Positions 9,076 through 17,985 of a DNA stretch of 64,000 nucleotides are shown in pieces. Source of the stretch: Bifidobacterium asteroides (lineage in GTDB: Bacteria; Actinomycetota; Actinomycetes; Actinomycetales; Bifidobacteriaceae); NCBI RefSeq assembly GCF_003202695.1, contig NZ_QGLL01000001.1, positions 248,001-312,000 of the forward strand, in the 5' to 3' direction. Both the position numbers and the translations under genes were made by a program. The notes under the pieces were generated by a model that saw nothing but the letters and a program-made list of their open reading frames with translations, was not told the DNA's origin and ran no database searches. Numbering within the stretch: position 1 is the first letter of the stretch; each line of letters starts with the position of its first letter.

Positions 9076-11099
9076 AGCTTCGCCCGGCCCTGGCTGTCGA
9101 CCAGTCGAAGGGCTTGCGGAACGGGATGAAGGCTATTGAAGATCTGATGCTGGGGATCATTGACAACATATGGTCCGCCCATATCCGCATACCAGTCAAT
9201 ATGATGATCGGTCAGGATCCTGCACACCTGTGGGTCTGAGTCTATGTGCTCGAAGTTTGTGGCCAGATAGGCATGATCGTGGTCCCAATTCATGTTCAGG
9301 TGGGCATAGAACGGTGTGGTGCCGCCAACAGCCAGCATATATCCGCTGCCGTTCCAAGGATCGGACAGGACTTGCTCGCGGGCTGACACATGGCGGCCCA
9401 TTCTCTTCATCAGCAGGAATTCGTCAGTTGACAGCATCGGGGCATCCGCGTTGTTGGCTGCGAAGGCATATGTCGAGCCCAAAGTCTTCTCCATGGAGTC
9501 CGACTGCGGATTCACGGCGCAGATCAGCACGGCTACCAGGGCTGCCAACATCACAGCCGGCAGCGATATCATCCTTTCGGCTTGCGGTGCACGGTGTTTC
9601 ACGGCTTCGATGGCATGCTCCAGGGCCATGCACATGATGGGTATGGCCGCTACAGGCCAAGCAGAGAATAGGCGACGTTGATCCTTGTACCACAAAGCAG
9701 TAAGGATTTTGGCCCAATCGGCATGGGTGCCTGCGCAAGCCACGAAGACCAGGCCCAGCAGCAGGAAGGAGGACACAAGGATCATATCCTTTCTGCTGTG
9801 GTGCAGGCAGAGCACGATCAGAGCCAAGATCAAGGCCAGAGCCAGGGGCCAGTAGACCGGCAGCCGATGGTTGCCTGAATCGATGGGCTGCCCCAGCAGG
9901 AAGCGCATCATGGCGGATGGCAGGTCTTCCGTGGGCTGTGCCGGGCCGCCGTTGAGATGATCCGATATTTTCCGAGCGGGACCACGCAGGTACAGATTGT
10001 GGAAGATCTTTAGCCCTATAGCCAGCACGACCAGGAATCCCGCAGTCAACGCCCCGGCGGCTACGCGGAAACGATGCTTGTTGATTGTAGCCAACTTCCT
10101 TCCTGCCCGGATCAGCCAAGACAGCATTAGCGGCAGCACAAGAAGAGCGCCGGTCATCATGACCCTGAAATGGCAGAAGGAGACGGCGACGATGCTGAGA
10201 AGAATCCAGGCAAGGCCAACTGCGGATCGGTGGCTTTCCTGCCATCCGTGTGTACACCAGGACCAGGTAAGCGCAACGAAGATGGGCAGTATGACCTGGC
10301 CGGCGAACATGGAGTATAAGGTGCCCCAATCCAGCAGGAGGAAGGGGAAGCCCGCGCAGCATGAGGCGAGTACCGGTGCGAGCAGATCGCTCCATGCATG
10401 TCTGCCCAGCAGGGTTCTGATCAGAAAGAGCATGGAGACCGGCCATATCAGAGCAGCAAAGATCAGCCAGGTGCATGTGACGGCGCTGACTGCCGTCGCA
10501 GGTCTGTAGGCCAGCGCTCCCATGGCAGCGAACTCCTGAAATGCTATGGGGTATATTTCCCTGATGGGCGGCAGAGCGTGCAGGGATGAAGCCTGACCGG
10601 TGAGCACGATTCGTGCCACTACGTTGTAGTGGAAGACCGAGTCGTAATTTTGCGTGACCTGATCCGGCGAAGGCGCGGCATGCATCAGCCTGATGCCGAT
10701 GTTGCAGGCAGCCAGCGCTGTGCCGATGACTGCCGGAAGGAAGTGCCTCAATCGAAGCCTGGGTTTTCCTTCATTCTTAGGAGGCGTAGAGGATTCTCGG
10801 CCAACTCCATTTGAAGTGCGAAAATGATCGAAAAGCTGACGTGCCAGGAGAATGACGGCAATGAGTATTATGGCCGAAAGCCCGTAGGAACGCCAGTTCC
10901 AGGATATGCCGAGCGGCTGGAAGAGCACGCCGTCAATGCCGGCAAGTGCGATGGAGGCCACAGGGCCAAGCGCTATTACGAAGATGGGTTTGCGGTAGCC
11001 CAGTGCTGTCACCAGCAGGCATCCGGGCAGGTACAGCGCTGTGATGATGAACAGCAGCAGTGGCCAGGATTGTTGCCAGGTCATCAGGGTTGATTGCAT
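9048..11099 (-). CDS. DUF6541-type polytopic membrane protein, probable GT-C-like enzyme
   Basis: A 683-residue protein with many membrane helices followed by a soluble C-terminal domain of about 170 residues, probably extracellular. It begins with a hydrophobic segment containing LYLPGCLLVTALGY. The first large outside loop carries NYDSVFHYNVVARIV, an acidic/His motif placed like the GT-C active-site loop. It is a clear paralogue of 41148-43226: LYxPGxLLVxALGY, the loop Asp/His, WYxDxxR and a C-terminal LYRI are shared. I infer a polyprenyl-phosphate-sugar-dependent transferase or a glycan-modifying enzyme. It starts 3 nt after the stop of the GT2 at 11103-12026, so the two form an operon. 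Confidence 0.75.
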   Translation of the reverse strand: MQSTLMTWQQSWPLLLFIITALYLPGCLLVTALGYRKPIFVIALGPVASIALAGIDGVLFQPLGISWNWRSYGLSAIILIAVILLARQLFDHFRTSNGVGRESSTPPKNEGKPRLRLRHFLPAVIGTALAACNIGIRLMHAAPSPDQVTQNYDSVFHYNVVARIVLTGQASSLHALPPIREIYPIAFQEFAAMGALAYRPATAVSAVTCTWLIFAALIWPVSMLFLIRTLLGRHAWSDLLAPVLASCCAGFPFLLLDWGTLYSMFAGQVILPIFVALTWSWCTHGWQESHRSAVGLAWILLSIVAVSFCHFRVMMTGALLVLPLMLSWLIRAGRKLATINKHRFRVAAGALTAGFLVVLAIGLKIFHNLYLRGPARKISDHLNGGPAQPTEDLPSAMMRFLLGQPIDSGNHRLPVYWPLALALILALIVLCLHHSRKDMILVSSFLLLGLVFVACAGTHADWAKILTALWYKDQRRLFSAWPVAAIPIMCMALEHAIEAVKHRAPQAERMISLPAVMLAALVAVLICAVNPQSDSMEKTLGSTYAFAANNADAPMLSTDEFLLMKRMGRHVSAREQVLSDPWNGSGYMLAVGGTTPFYAHLNMNWDHDHAYLATNFEHIDSDPQVCRILTDHHIDWYADMGGPYVVNDPQHQIFNSLHPVPQALRLVDSQGRAKLYRITACRP

Positions 11100-11102
11100 G
11101 AG

Positions 11103-12026
11103 TCACTTCTTTCGGCTGTCATTCACCGACTTCCCATGGAACCGGTTGAGCAGGGTGGTCATGATGGCATACAGACAGCCGCGTACTTGGTCCGGCAGCA
11201 GACGGTAGCAGGCGCGGATGAGAATGTTTCTGACATATTGTGTCGGGCTGATGAAGCCATCTTGCAGAAAATCGTTTTGGAGCCGCAGCTCGTCACGGAA
11301 CATGCGCATGCCGCCTCTTCGATGATACATAGCCGTATCGGATCGATAAAGGACCAGAGGTTCCTTGATGTTGCCGATATGTTCGCCAGCGATCAGCATG
11401 GTTTCCCAAAGACGGTAATCTTCGAAGCGCCCGGCATTCTCCGGGTAACCGCCCACCCTGCGCACACTGGTTTTGCGAAAGGCCACACTGGGGTGGTGCA
11501 GGGGGGAATGCAGCGTAGCATATGTCCGAAGTTCGGATCCTCCCTCTGGCAGATATCGGATCCGGCCGGGAGCGTGCTCGTCTTTTGAAAACTCCTGGAT
11601 GGCGCTGCCCAAGGCATCTAAACCTGATGAGGCCAGCAGGGGGATGAGCACGCTGAATCTTGCTGGGCGGGATATGTCGTCGCTGTCTGCCCTGGCCACC
11701 AGTTCGTACTTGCAGGACTTCAACCCGATATTTAGGGCGTGGGCAAGGCCTTTATTGGCCTGTAGCCGCACAATCGTGAACTCGGGCATCTGATCGGCTC
11801 TGTTGGCGTGGACCAACTGCGTCTTCAGCCCAGTCGGATATCCATCAATCAACTGGGACAGTTCTCTGCTCAATGGACCGTCGCACACAATGACTACCTG
11901 ATTGGGCATCAGGCTTTGTTCGATGGTGTCGGATTTCAATGCGCGGGCAACGAAAGAGGGCGTGTCCCCGGCATAGACAGCCATCAGGAGGGAAAACGGA
12001 GTGCGACTCTGGTTCCTTGCGCTCAT
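11103..12026 (-). CDS. GT2 family glycosyltransferase, AmsE/WcaA-like
   Basis: A 307-residue cytoplasmic transferase. It shows FSLLMAVYAGD, VIVCDGPLS, NKGLAHALNIGLK and the metal site ARADSDDIS, followed by HPSVAFRKTSVRRVGGY and FEDYRLWETML. This order is typical of the GT2 branch that acts in exopolysaccharide or O-antigen synthesis. A weak AAAGGCGG precedes the ATG. It is the first gene of an operon with the DUF6541 gene. Donor sugar and acceptor cannot be read from sequence. Confidence 0.85.
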   Translation of the reverse strand: MSARNQSRTPFSLLMAVYAGDTPSFVARALKSDTIEQSLMPNQVVIVCDGPLSRELSQLIDGYPTGLKTQLVHANRADQMPEFTIVRLQANKGLAHALNIGLKSCKYELVARADSDDISRPARFSVLIPLLASSGLDALGSAIQEFSKDEHAPGRIRYLPEGGSELRTYATLHSPLHHPSVAFRKTSVRRVGGYPENAGRFEDYRLWETMLIAGEHIGNIKEPLVLYRSDTAMYHRRGGMRMFRDELRLQNDFLQDGFISPTQYVRNILIRACYRLLPDQVRGCLYAIMTTLLNRFHGKSVNDSRKK

Positions 12027-12246
12027 GGCAGTGCTGCCGCCTTTCTTCGTGGATTACTGCGTCGATTCTACATGCGCTCATGCTGGCGCGGTCCTGGCAG
12101 ATCTGTTCTTCCCAAAAGGTCAGTCCATTACCACGTACTTGGTCATGATTGTTGGCGTGGATCTGGTTGCTGTAAAAACTTGCGCTTCCAGCGACTGGAG
12201 GTTGTACCATCAGGTCGATTGAAGATCAAGGAAAGGCGGGACTGCT

Positions 12247-12993
12247 ATGACTGTTGAGGATAAGACAGTGCTGATCACCGGTGCTTCGTCCGGCATCGGG
12301 GAGGCCACGGCGAGGCTGTTGGCGCAGCGAGGGGCCAAGGTGGTGCTGGGCGCTCGCCGCAAGGATCGGCTTGATGAGATTGTCAATGATATCGTCCAGG
12401 CGGGTGGCCAAGCGGCCTCCGTGGCTTTGGATGTTACCGATAGGCAGGCCAATGAGGACTTCGTGGCTTTCGCCAAGAAGCAGTTCGGCGGGGTGGACGT
12501 GGTATTTCTCAACGCTGGGCTTATGCCTAACTCGCCACTGTCTGCCCTGCATGTGGACGAGTGGGAACGCACCATCGACGTCAATCTCAAAGGCGCGCTG
12601 TACGGCATTGCTGCGGCCCTGCCGGAGTTCACCGGGCAGCGTCACGGGCAGTTCATCGCTACCTCTTCGGTGGCTGGTCTCAAAGCCTATCCAGGCGGAG
12701 CGGTCTACGGGGCAACCAAGTGGGGTCTGCGTGATCTGATGGAGGTGCTCAGGATGGAGTCCGCCCAAGAGGGGACCCATATCCGCACCTCCACCATTTA
12801 TCCAGCGGCCATTCGGACCGAGTTGCTGGATACCATCACAGACCAGCAGACGCTGGCCAATATGAACAAAACATATGACAGCTATCAGATCGATCCCGAA
12901 CGGGTGGCTCAGGTGGTGGCCTTTGCCATTGATCAGCCTGAGGATACCAACGTATCGGAATTCACCGTCGGCCCGACCATTCAGCCCTGGTGA
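12247..12993 (+). CDS. SDR family NADP-dependent oxidoreductase
   Basis: A 248-residue classical short-chain dehydrogenase of usual length. TGASSGIG (residues 11-18) is the dinucleotide-binding loop, GARRKD follows beta-2 (arginines there favour NADPH), NAG lies at 89-91, and the catalytic Ser 140/141, Tyr154 and Lys158 are in place (YGATK). It resembles the YdfG/clavaldehyde-dehydrogenase-like group, which reduces hydroxy acids or aldehydes; the true substrate is unknown. GGAAAGG precedes the ATG. It is convergent with pncA, 18 bp between stops. Confidence 0.85.
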   Translation: MTVEDKTVLITGASSGIGEATARLLAQRGAKVVLGARRKDRLDEIVNDIVQAGGQAASVALDVTDRQANEDFVAFAKKQFGGVDVVFLNAGLMPNSPLSALHVDEWERTIDVNLKGALYGIAAALPEFTGQRHGQFIATSSVAGLKAYPGGAVYGATKWGLRDLMEVLRMESAQEGTHIRTSTIYPAAIRTELLDTITDQQTLANMNKTYDSYQIDPERVAQVVAFAIDQPEDTNVSEFTVGPTIQPW

Positions 12994-13011
12994 ATTCCTT
13001 CGCTGCTGCCC

Positions 13012-13632
13012 TTAGTCCTTGCTGGAGGGAAGAAGACGAATGCCTGCTTGGGCCATGGCCTTTCGAGCCTCGACGCCCTGATCCTCGCTGACAGGGACGG
13101 TCAGATCCTCGAAGACCGTGACCTGGTAGCCCAGTTTTGCGGCATCCAAGGCTGTCTCCTTGACGCAGTGAGATTCGGCGATGCCGGCTACGTCCACCTG
13201 GTCGACTCCTGCCTGCGCCAGTGCGTCGGCCAAGGTGACTCCCGATGACTTGGCCGCAGCGAATTCCTCCCTGCTCTGGATTCGATCAGTGTTGTCCTCG
13301 ATGCCTTCGAATCCGGAGTAGGCGGCGGAATACTGGCCCTTTTTGAAGTGATGGGCGATGCCCAGCTCCCGAATTCTGGGATGAAGCTCCGCCCCGGGTG
13401 AGCCGGCCACGCCGTGCTTGGGCCAGGTGTCCACAAAATCCGGGTGATCAGACCAATGGGATCCGGGTTCGATGTGCCAATCCTGGGTAGTGGCCATGTA
13501 GGCATAGTCTCCGGCATGGTCGTGGACGTAGTCGGCGATTTTGCCAGCTGTGGCGTTGCCCCCTTCGACTCCCAGTTCACCTCCTTCGCAGAAGGTCGGT
13601 TGAACATCTACGACAATCAAAGCCTTGGACAT
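13012..13632 (-). CDS. pncA: Nicotinamidase (isochorismatase fold)
   Basis: A 206-residue cytoplasmic hydrolase that converts nicotinamide to nicotinate for NAD salvage. The catalytic triad is visible: Asp9 in VDVQ, Lys97 or 98 in HFKKGQ and Cys156 in ESHCVKET. Metal ligands Asp51, His53 and His73 are in QDWHIEPG and WPKHGV. Length and motifs match actinobacterial PncA. GGGAG lies just upstream of the ATG. No other NAD gene is nearby. Confidence 0.88.
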   Translation of the reverse strand: MSKALIVVDVQPTFCEGGELGVEGGNATAGKIADYVHDHAGDYAYMATTQDWHIEPGSHWSDHPDFVDTWPKHGVAGSPGAELHPRIRELGIAHHFKKGQYSAAYSGFEGIEDNTDRIQSREEFAAAKSSGVTLADALAQAGVDQVDVAGIAESHCVKETALDAAKLGYQVTVFEDLTVPVSEDQGVEARKAMAQAGIRLLPSSKD

Positions 13633-13980
13633 GGTGATCGCTCCCTTGGTCGATGCTGACGATAGGCAGAGGGAATACCGTTTGAAGCTCGGCAGGCATT
13701 CCTCTTACGGATCAGTCTAATTCTTGCAGATGCGTCGGTCCTCCCGCTTGCGTGCATGTGGACAGGTATTACGGCGGTTCCGCCTCCTGCGGCCAAGATG
13801 ATAAAGGGGCAGCAAGGGAGATCAAACGTGGCTGCGTCATGCGGATCCATGCGAACTTTTGGGGTGTTTGCTTGGTATCCTAAGTGCCAGGATCGTACGG
13901 GGCTATAGCGGGTGCTTCCGGGGCTGCCTTCTTCCGTACGATGACGGAGCGGGCATCGTTCCAAGGGAGGAGATGCAGGT
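13633..13980. other. Gene-free leader region before the acetyltransferase gene
   Basis: 348 nt without a credible gene. It holds divergent promoters for pncA and the GNAT gene and a perfect 9-bp inverted repeat (13892-13900 with 13934-13942). AAGGGAGGAG near 13966 is the GNAT ribosome site. Confidence 0.5.
13892..13942 (+). repeat. Inverted repeat in the leader of the acetyltransferase gene
   Basis: ATCGTACGG and CCGTACGAT are perfect 9-bp inverted arms separated by 33 nt, 39 nt before the ATG at 13981. It could be a leader hairpin or two half-sites of an operator. Confidence 0.45.
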
Positions 13981-14751
13981 ATGAGAATCAATGAGTTTGG
14001 ACAACCTATTGGGGATATGATTTCGTTTGCCGGGGCCATGATGCCGGAGCCTGTCCAGTTGACCGGCAGAACCGTTCTGGTAGTGCCCTTGGATGAAAAC
14101 CAAGACGATGCCTTCTATGAGCGGATTTTCGGTCCCCAATGCGACAAATCCATCATGACCTATAGCACTCACGACCTTTACCCTGATAGACCAGCATTCG
14201 ACTCGGGATTCGCATCCATGCTCGAAAGTCGGGATCCGCTCTTCTTTGCTATTCTCCGCAAGCCGTCTGCGCCTGAACTTGGTGCCGATCAGCCTGCAGG
14301 CGGGAAGGACGCCGATATGAGCGAGCATATGAAGCTTCATGATTCGTCTGATCTGTTGGGCATGTATGCCTTGCAGCGGATAAGGTCCGACATGGGAAGC
14401 GCAGAAATGGGTCATGTCATTTACACTAAAGAGCTGCAGCGAAGCAGGCAGGCTACCGAGGCCCAATATCTGATGGCTCGGCATGTCTTCGAGGACTTGG
14501 GCTATCGCCGATATGAGTGGAAGTGCGACAGCCTCAACGCGCCCTCCCGGGCGGCGGCGCTGAGGCTGGGATTCAAGGCTGAAGGCCGGTTCAGAAACGA
14601 CATGGTCTATAAGGGCCGAACTCGGGATACGGATTGGTTTTCCATAATGGATAGTGAATGGCCGGCAGTGAAAAAGCGGTTGGAGACCTGGCTTGATGAT
14701 GACAATTTCGATCATGATGGCAGGCAGAAGCGCCGTCTGCAAGACTGCTGA
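13981..14751 (+). CDS. GNAT family N-acetyltransferase, RimJ/RimL-like
   Basis: A 256-residue acetyl-CoA-dependent transferase. The core is in the C-terminal half: EMGHVIYTKELQRSR (beta-4 and the CoA pyrophosphate loop), then YRRYEWKCDSLNAPSRAAALRLGF (beta-5 to the final helix), and WFSIMDSEW at the end. This is the COG1670 pattern that acetylates alpha-amines of proteins, peptides or small amines. A variable insertion lies at about residues 95-120. Strong GGGAGGAG precedes the ATG. It is monocistronic and convergent with the uvrA2 gene. Confidence 0.85.
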   Translation: MRINEFGQPIGDMISFAGAMMPEPVQLTGRTVLVVPLDENQDDAFYERIFGPQCDKSIMTYSTHDLYPDRPAFDSGFASMLESRDPLFFAILRKPSAPELGADQPAGGKDADMSEHMKLHDSSDLLGMYALQRIRSDMGSAEMGHVIYTKELQRSRQATEAQYLMARHVFEDLGYRRYEWKCDSLNAPSRAAALRLGFKAEGRFRNDMVYKGRTRDTDWFSIMDSEWPAVKKRLETWLDDDNFDHDGRQKRRLQDC

Positions 14752-14777
14752 ACTTCTGCTGATCTGCATGCAGCCGC

Positions 14778-17051
14778 TTATGGTTGCACTGCTGCATCCT
14801 TGATAAAGCCGAAATAGGCATTCATGGCTCGGGCTGTGGGAGTGTCATTTCGGCGCATCAGTGCAAGCGGAGCCCCCTCGAATAGCACCTTGCCGCCCTC
14901 ACTCCCGGCTCCTGGGCCCATGTCGATCACCCAGTCGGCCTGACCGATGAAGCGCAGATTATGTTCTATAGCGATCACAGTAAGACCTTTGTTGGCGATG
15001 AGGCTGCGTAAGAGGGCAATCTGCTGCAGGATGTTTGATTCATGCAGGCCGCTGGTAGGCTCATCCAAAATCAGCGTCTCATGAATTCCGTCTTTGAGCA
15101 GCTTGGCCAGCTTGAGGCGTTGCAACTCACCGCCCGAGAGCGTATCGAGAGCCTGCCCAACGGATAGATAAGACAGCCCGACATCCTCCAAGGCTCTCAT
15201 GGCTGGGCCCAGCACCTCACGATATTGGCGTGAGGCCTCGCTGGCATTCAGTTTCAGCACCTGGGCGATGCTGAGACCGCGATATCTGGCAGACAGAGCC
15301 TGCGGTGAATACCTGGTTCCGTGGCAGCTTTCGCAGACAATGCTGGTGTCGCCCATGTAGGCGATATCCAGAGTGACGACTCCCTTGCCCTTGCAGACTG
15401 GACAGGCTCCGGCAGCGTTGAACGAGAAGAGCGAGGGGGACTCGCCTGCGGCTTTGGCGAAGGCCTTGCGCAGCGGGTCGAAGACGCCCAGGAAGGTCAA
15501 CAGGTTGGAGCGTCCACTGGTCTTGATCGGCTTCTGGTCCAGGAGTATGGCATCATGCTGAGCCATGAAGCCTTCCCTGATCAGCGTGCTCTTACCCGAG
15601 CCGGCCACTCCGGTCACCACGGTCAGCATATGTCTAGGTATCTTGGCGCGGGCTCCTCTGACGTTGCGGGCAGTGACCTTGTCTATTGCATAGAAGCCGT
15701 GCGAAGGCGCCGCCGGTTCTTTCGCCGAGCCTGGATCTGACAGGGCTCTGCCAGTGGCTGTGCCGCTTTCCAGCAGAGACTGATAGTCCCCTTCAAAGAC
15801 GATCCGTCCGCCTTCGCTGCCTGCTCCTGGCCCCATGTCGACGATATGGTCCGCAATGGCGATGAGCTCGGGGTCGTGATCCACGATCACTACCGTATTG
15901 CCCCTGTCTCGTAAGCCCTTGAAGATTTTCTTGATCCCGATCAGGTCATGGGGGTGCAAGCCGACACTTGGTTCGTCGAAGATGTAGAGAACGTCATTCA
16001 GGGGGCTGTTCAGGCAGTTGGCGATTTTCAGACGCTGTCCCTCTCCTCCGGAAAGCGTAGAGGTGCCGCGCTCCAGACTCAAGTAGCCCAGACCAACTGT
16101 TATCAGGTTGGCTGTCTTGCGCTCTAGGTCCTGCAGAATGGTGTCAGCCTGATCGTCATGAATCTTCTTCAGCCATTTCTGCAGGTCGGCCACACTCATG
16201 GCGGAGCAGTCGGCTATGTTCAATCCCGCGATCCTTGCCGAGCGGACCTTGGCGTTGACCCTGGTCCCTTGGCAGTCGGGGCACTGGGTGATCCGCGTTA
16301 CCGGCTCCAGCTCATGCTGGTATTTGTCGTTGCTCTGATTGATGAAGGTCTTGGTGATTCGAGGCACCAATCCTTCATACATGGCTGTCTTATGCCAGGC
16401 GGGGCCTGGGTGTGCCGGTTTTTGCCTCTTGCCATAGAGCAGGAAGTCAAGGTCACCGCTGGTCCATTCCCGTAGGGGCAGATCGTTGTCAAAGTAGCCT
16501 GAATCCGTATACCTGGTCAGTCTCCAGCCTCCCGGCTGGAAGGTGGGAAAGTTGATTGCTCCCTGCTTTAGTGAGAGATCCATATTGAGCAGGTGATCAA
16601 GCAACAGACTGCGCACCGTTCCCAGGCCTTGGCAGGTCGGACACATCCCCGCAGGATTGTTGAAGGAATACGTCATGGAATACCCGATGAAGGGCTGGGC
16701 CATGCGGGAGAACAGCAGGCGCAGAGCCGTGTAGATATCGGTGTAGGTGCCTACAGTCGAGCGGGCATTGCCCGAGAGCTGCTTCTGGGTTACGACAATG
16801 GAGAAGGGCAGGTTGTCGATTCGCGCGACTTCCGCAGGTTGATACTTGGGCAGGAGCTGCTGAATGTAGGAGCTGTAGCTGCGGTTGATCATGCGCTGTG
16901 ACTCGGCCGCCAGAGTGGAAAACACGAGAGACGACTTTCCTGAACCCGACAGGCCTGTGACCACGGTGATGGCTCTCTTGGGTATAGCCAGCGAGACTTG
17001 CTTGAGGTTGTGCGCGGAGGCCCGATCAATAAATATGCACTCGGTCCTCAT
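14778..17051 (-). CDS. UvrA-like ABC ATPase (UvrA2 class)
   Basis: A 757-residue soluble tandem-ABC protein. The first Walker A is GLSGSGKSS and the first signature LSGGEGQR with LYIFDEPS; the second Walker A is GVAGSGKST and the second signature LSGGELQR with LILDEPTSG. Zinc-binding CPTC/CPDC and CPVC/CESC pairs are present. At under 800 residues it is about 200 shorter than canonical UvrA and lacks the UvrB-binding insertion, which places it with UvrA2/DrrC proteins linked to tolerance of DNA-binding drugs. The ATG overlaps the marR stop by 4 bp (ATGA), so the two are translationally coupled and likely co-regulated. Confidence 0.9.
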   Translation of the reverse strand: MRTECIFIDRASAHNLKQVSLAIPKRAITVVTGLSGSGKSSLVFSTLAAESQRMINRSYSSYIQQLLPKYQPAEVARIDNLPFSIVVTQKQLSGNARSTVGTYTDIYTALRLLFSRMAQPFIGYSMTYSFNNPAGMCPTCQGLGTVRSLLLDHLLNMDLSLKQGAINFPTFQPGGWRLTRYTDSGYFDNDLPLREWTSGDLDFLLYGKRQKPAHPGPAWHKTAMYEGLVPRITKTFINQSNDKYQHELEPVTRITQCPDCQGTRVNAKVRSARIAGLNIADCSAMSVADLQKWLKKIHDDQADTILQDLERKTANLITVGLGYLSLERGTSTLSGGEGQRLKIANCLNSPLNDVLYIFDEPSVGLHPHDLIGIKKIFKGLRDRGNTVVIVDHDPELIAIADHIVDMGPGAGSEGGRIVFEGDYQSLLESGTATGRALSDPGSAKEPAAPSHGFYAIDKVTARNVRGARAKIPRHMLTVVTGVAGSGKSTLIREGFMAQHDAILLDQKPIKTSGRSNLLTFLGVFDPLRKAFAKAAGESPSLFSFNAAGACPVCKGKGVVTLDIAYMGDTSIVCESCHGTRYSPQALSARYRGLSIAQVLKLNASEASRQYREVLGPAMRALEDVGLSYLSVGQALDTLSGGELQRLKLAKLLKDGIHETLILDEPTSGLHESNILQQIALLRSLIANKGLTVIAIEHNLRFIGQADWVIDMGPGAGSEGGKVLFEGAPLALMRRNDTPTARAMNAYFGFIKDAAVQP

Positions 17052-17485
17052 TGGGCGACTCGCTCCTGGCGCAGCTTGGCGATCAGCCTGTTGGCAAGGG
17101 CAGCGAACTCTTTCTGTTCGTCTTCGGACCAGACCTGTCGGGCATCCTCCTCAAGGGTCTTATGCTGTTGATCGATGATGTCGAGCATGTCCCGGCCATC
17201 CTGGGTCAGGCTGGTCTCCAGCTCGCGCCGATCATGAGTATCCGGCATCTGTCTGATATATCCAAGATCGCGCAGCCTGCTCAGATTCTTGGAGACTTTG
17301 GATCGGCTCATGCCGAGCCGTTGTCCAATCTGCGAGGGCATGGACGCTCCTGCGCGCAGAACGGTGAGGATATCGTACTGTTGCCAGGTGATGCTTCCCG
17401 GATTGACCCTGTTGCGCTCTGCCACGAATTCGCACTGCAGATACATGAGAGCGTTATAAAGAGGGGACGGCTCATTTGGTTTCAT
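17048..17485 (-). CDS. MarR family transcriptional regulator
   Basis: A 145-residue winged-helix repressor. The core has ITWQQYDILTVLR, the recognition helix MSRSKVSKNLSRLRDLGYI and the wing with DTHDRRELETSLTQDG, all typical of MarR. It is the first gene of an operon with uvrA2. The promoter area carries GTTGATA-N15-TATCAAC and a direct repeat ATAGTTTC, good candidates for its own operator. The inducer is probably a toxic small molecule that the downstream ATPase counters; this is inference. Confidence 0.87.
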   Translation of the reverse strand: MKPNEPSPLYNALMYLQCEFVAERNRVNPGSITWQQYDILTVLRAGASMPSQIGQRLGMSRSKVSKNLSRLRDLGYIRQMPDTHDRRELETSLTQDGRDMLDIIDQQHKTLEEDARQVWSEDEQKEFAALANRLIAKLRQERVAQ

Positions 17486-17516
17486 ATCAGAAACTATATC
17501 ATATTGGAAACTATCT

Positions 17517-17545
17517 GTTGATAGATTGGCTCATTGTGTATCAAC
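17517..17545. promoter_or_regulatory. Candidate MarR operator
   Basis: GTTGATA (17517-17523) and TATCAAC (17539-17545) are perfect 7-bp inverted arms 15 nt apart, just upstream of the marR-uvrA2 operon. A shorter CTATC-TGTT-GATAG palindrome overlaps the left arm. Confidence 0.45.
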
Positions 17546-17930
17546 TTCAATTCCGCTCAGTTTTCTTGGTCTGCTGAAAGGGTAGGTGGACTTTTCGACT
17601 GCATGTTCGAGTACCGCTCTATTGCAGTCCGATACTGGACGCTTACGGACTTCCTTGTGCCAAGGCTCATCCTGAGTGGAATTCTGCTGCTTATAGAAGG
17701 GCTGCGTATGTGCCGTAGAATCTAATGCGAAATAGGCTTCGGCGCATAGGGCTTATAACGGTTTCAAACTGGATCTGATCGATGGCAGGATTGCAATTCC
17801 CCCAGGGGTGCTACACGGCTGCGAGGCTTTACAGTGCTAGCTATGATCATCGAGTTGCTGGATCGCCAAGGCAAAGACCAGCCCGCCATTGTCGAAACCT
17901 TTATCGCTGCTCGTGTATTGCGCCGGTTTA

Positions 17931-17982
17931 CCTGGAGGGGACTATGCCAGGTGCCCCTTCAGGCTTGTTGTTGTTTGTTTTG
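17931..17982 (+). terminator. Rho-independent terminator on the plus strand
   Basis: CCTGGAGGGG (17931-17940) pairs with CCCCTTCAGG (17954-17963) through 10 bp with one G-U, followed by a T-rich tail to 17982. Orientation fits a plus-strand transcript, yet no gene is evident upstream. Confidence 0.6.
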
Positions 17983-17985
17983 GGT

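Larger units (their letters stand above)
17486..17985. other. Gene-poor stretch between marR and the ABC exporter
   Basis: About 500 nt. It holds the marR promoter/operator at the left and a plus-strand terminator at the right. Short open frames lack ribosome sites and resemble nothing I recognise. A decayed gene or small RNA ending at the terminator is possible. Confidence 0.4.
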
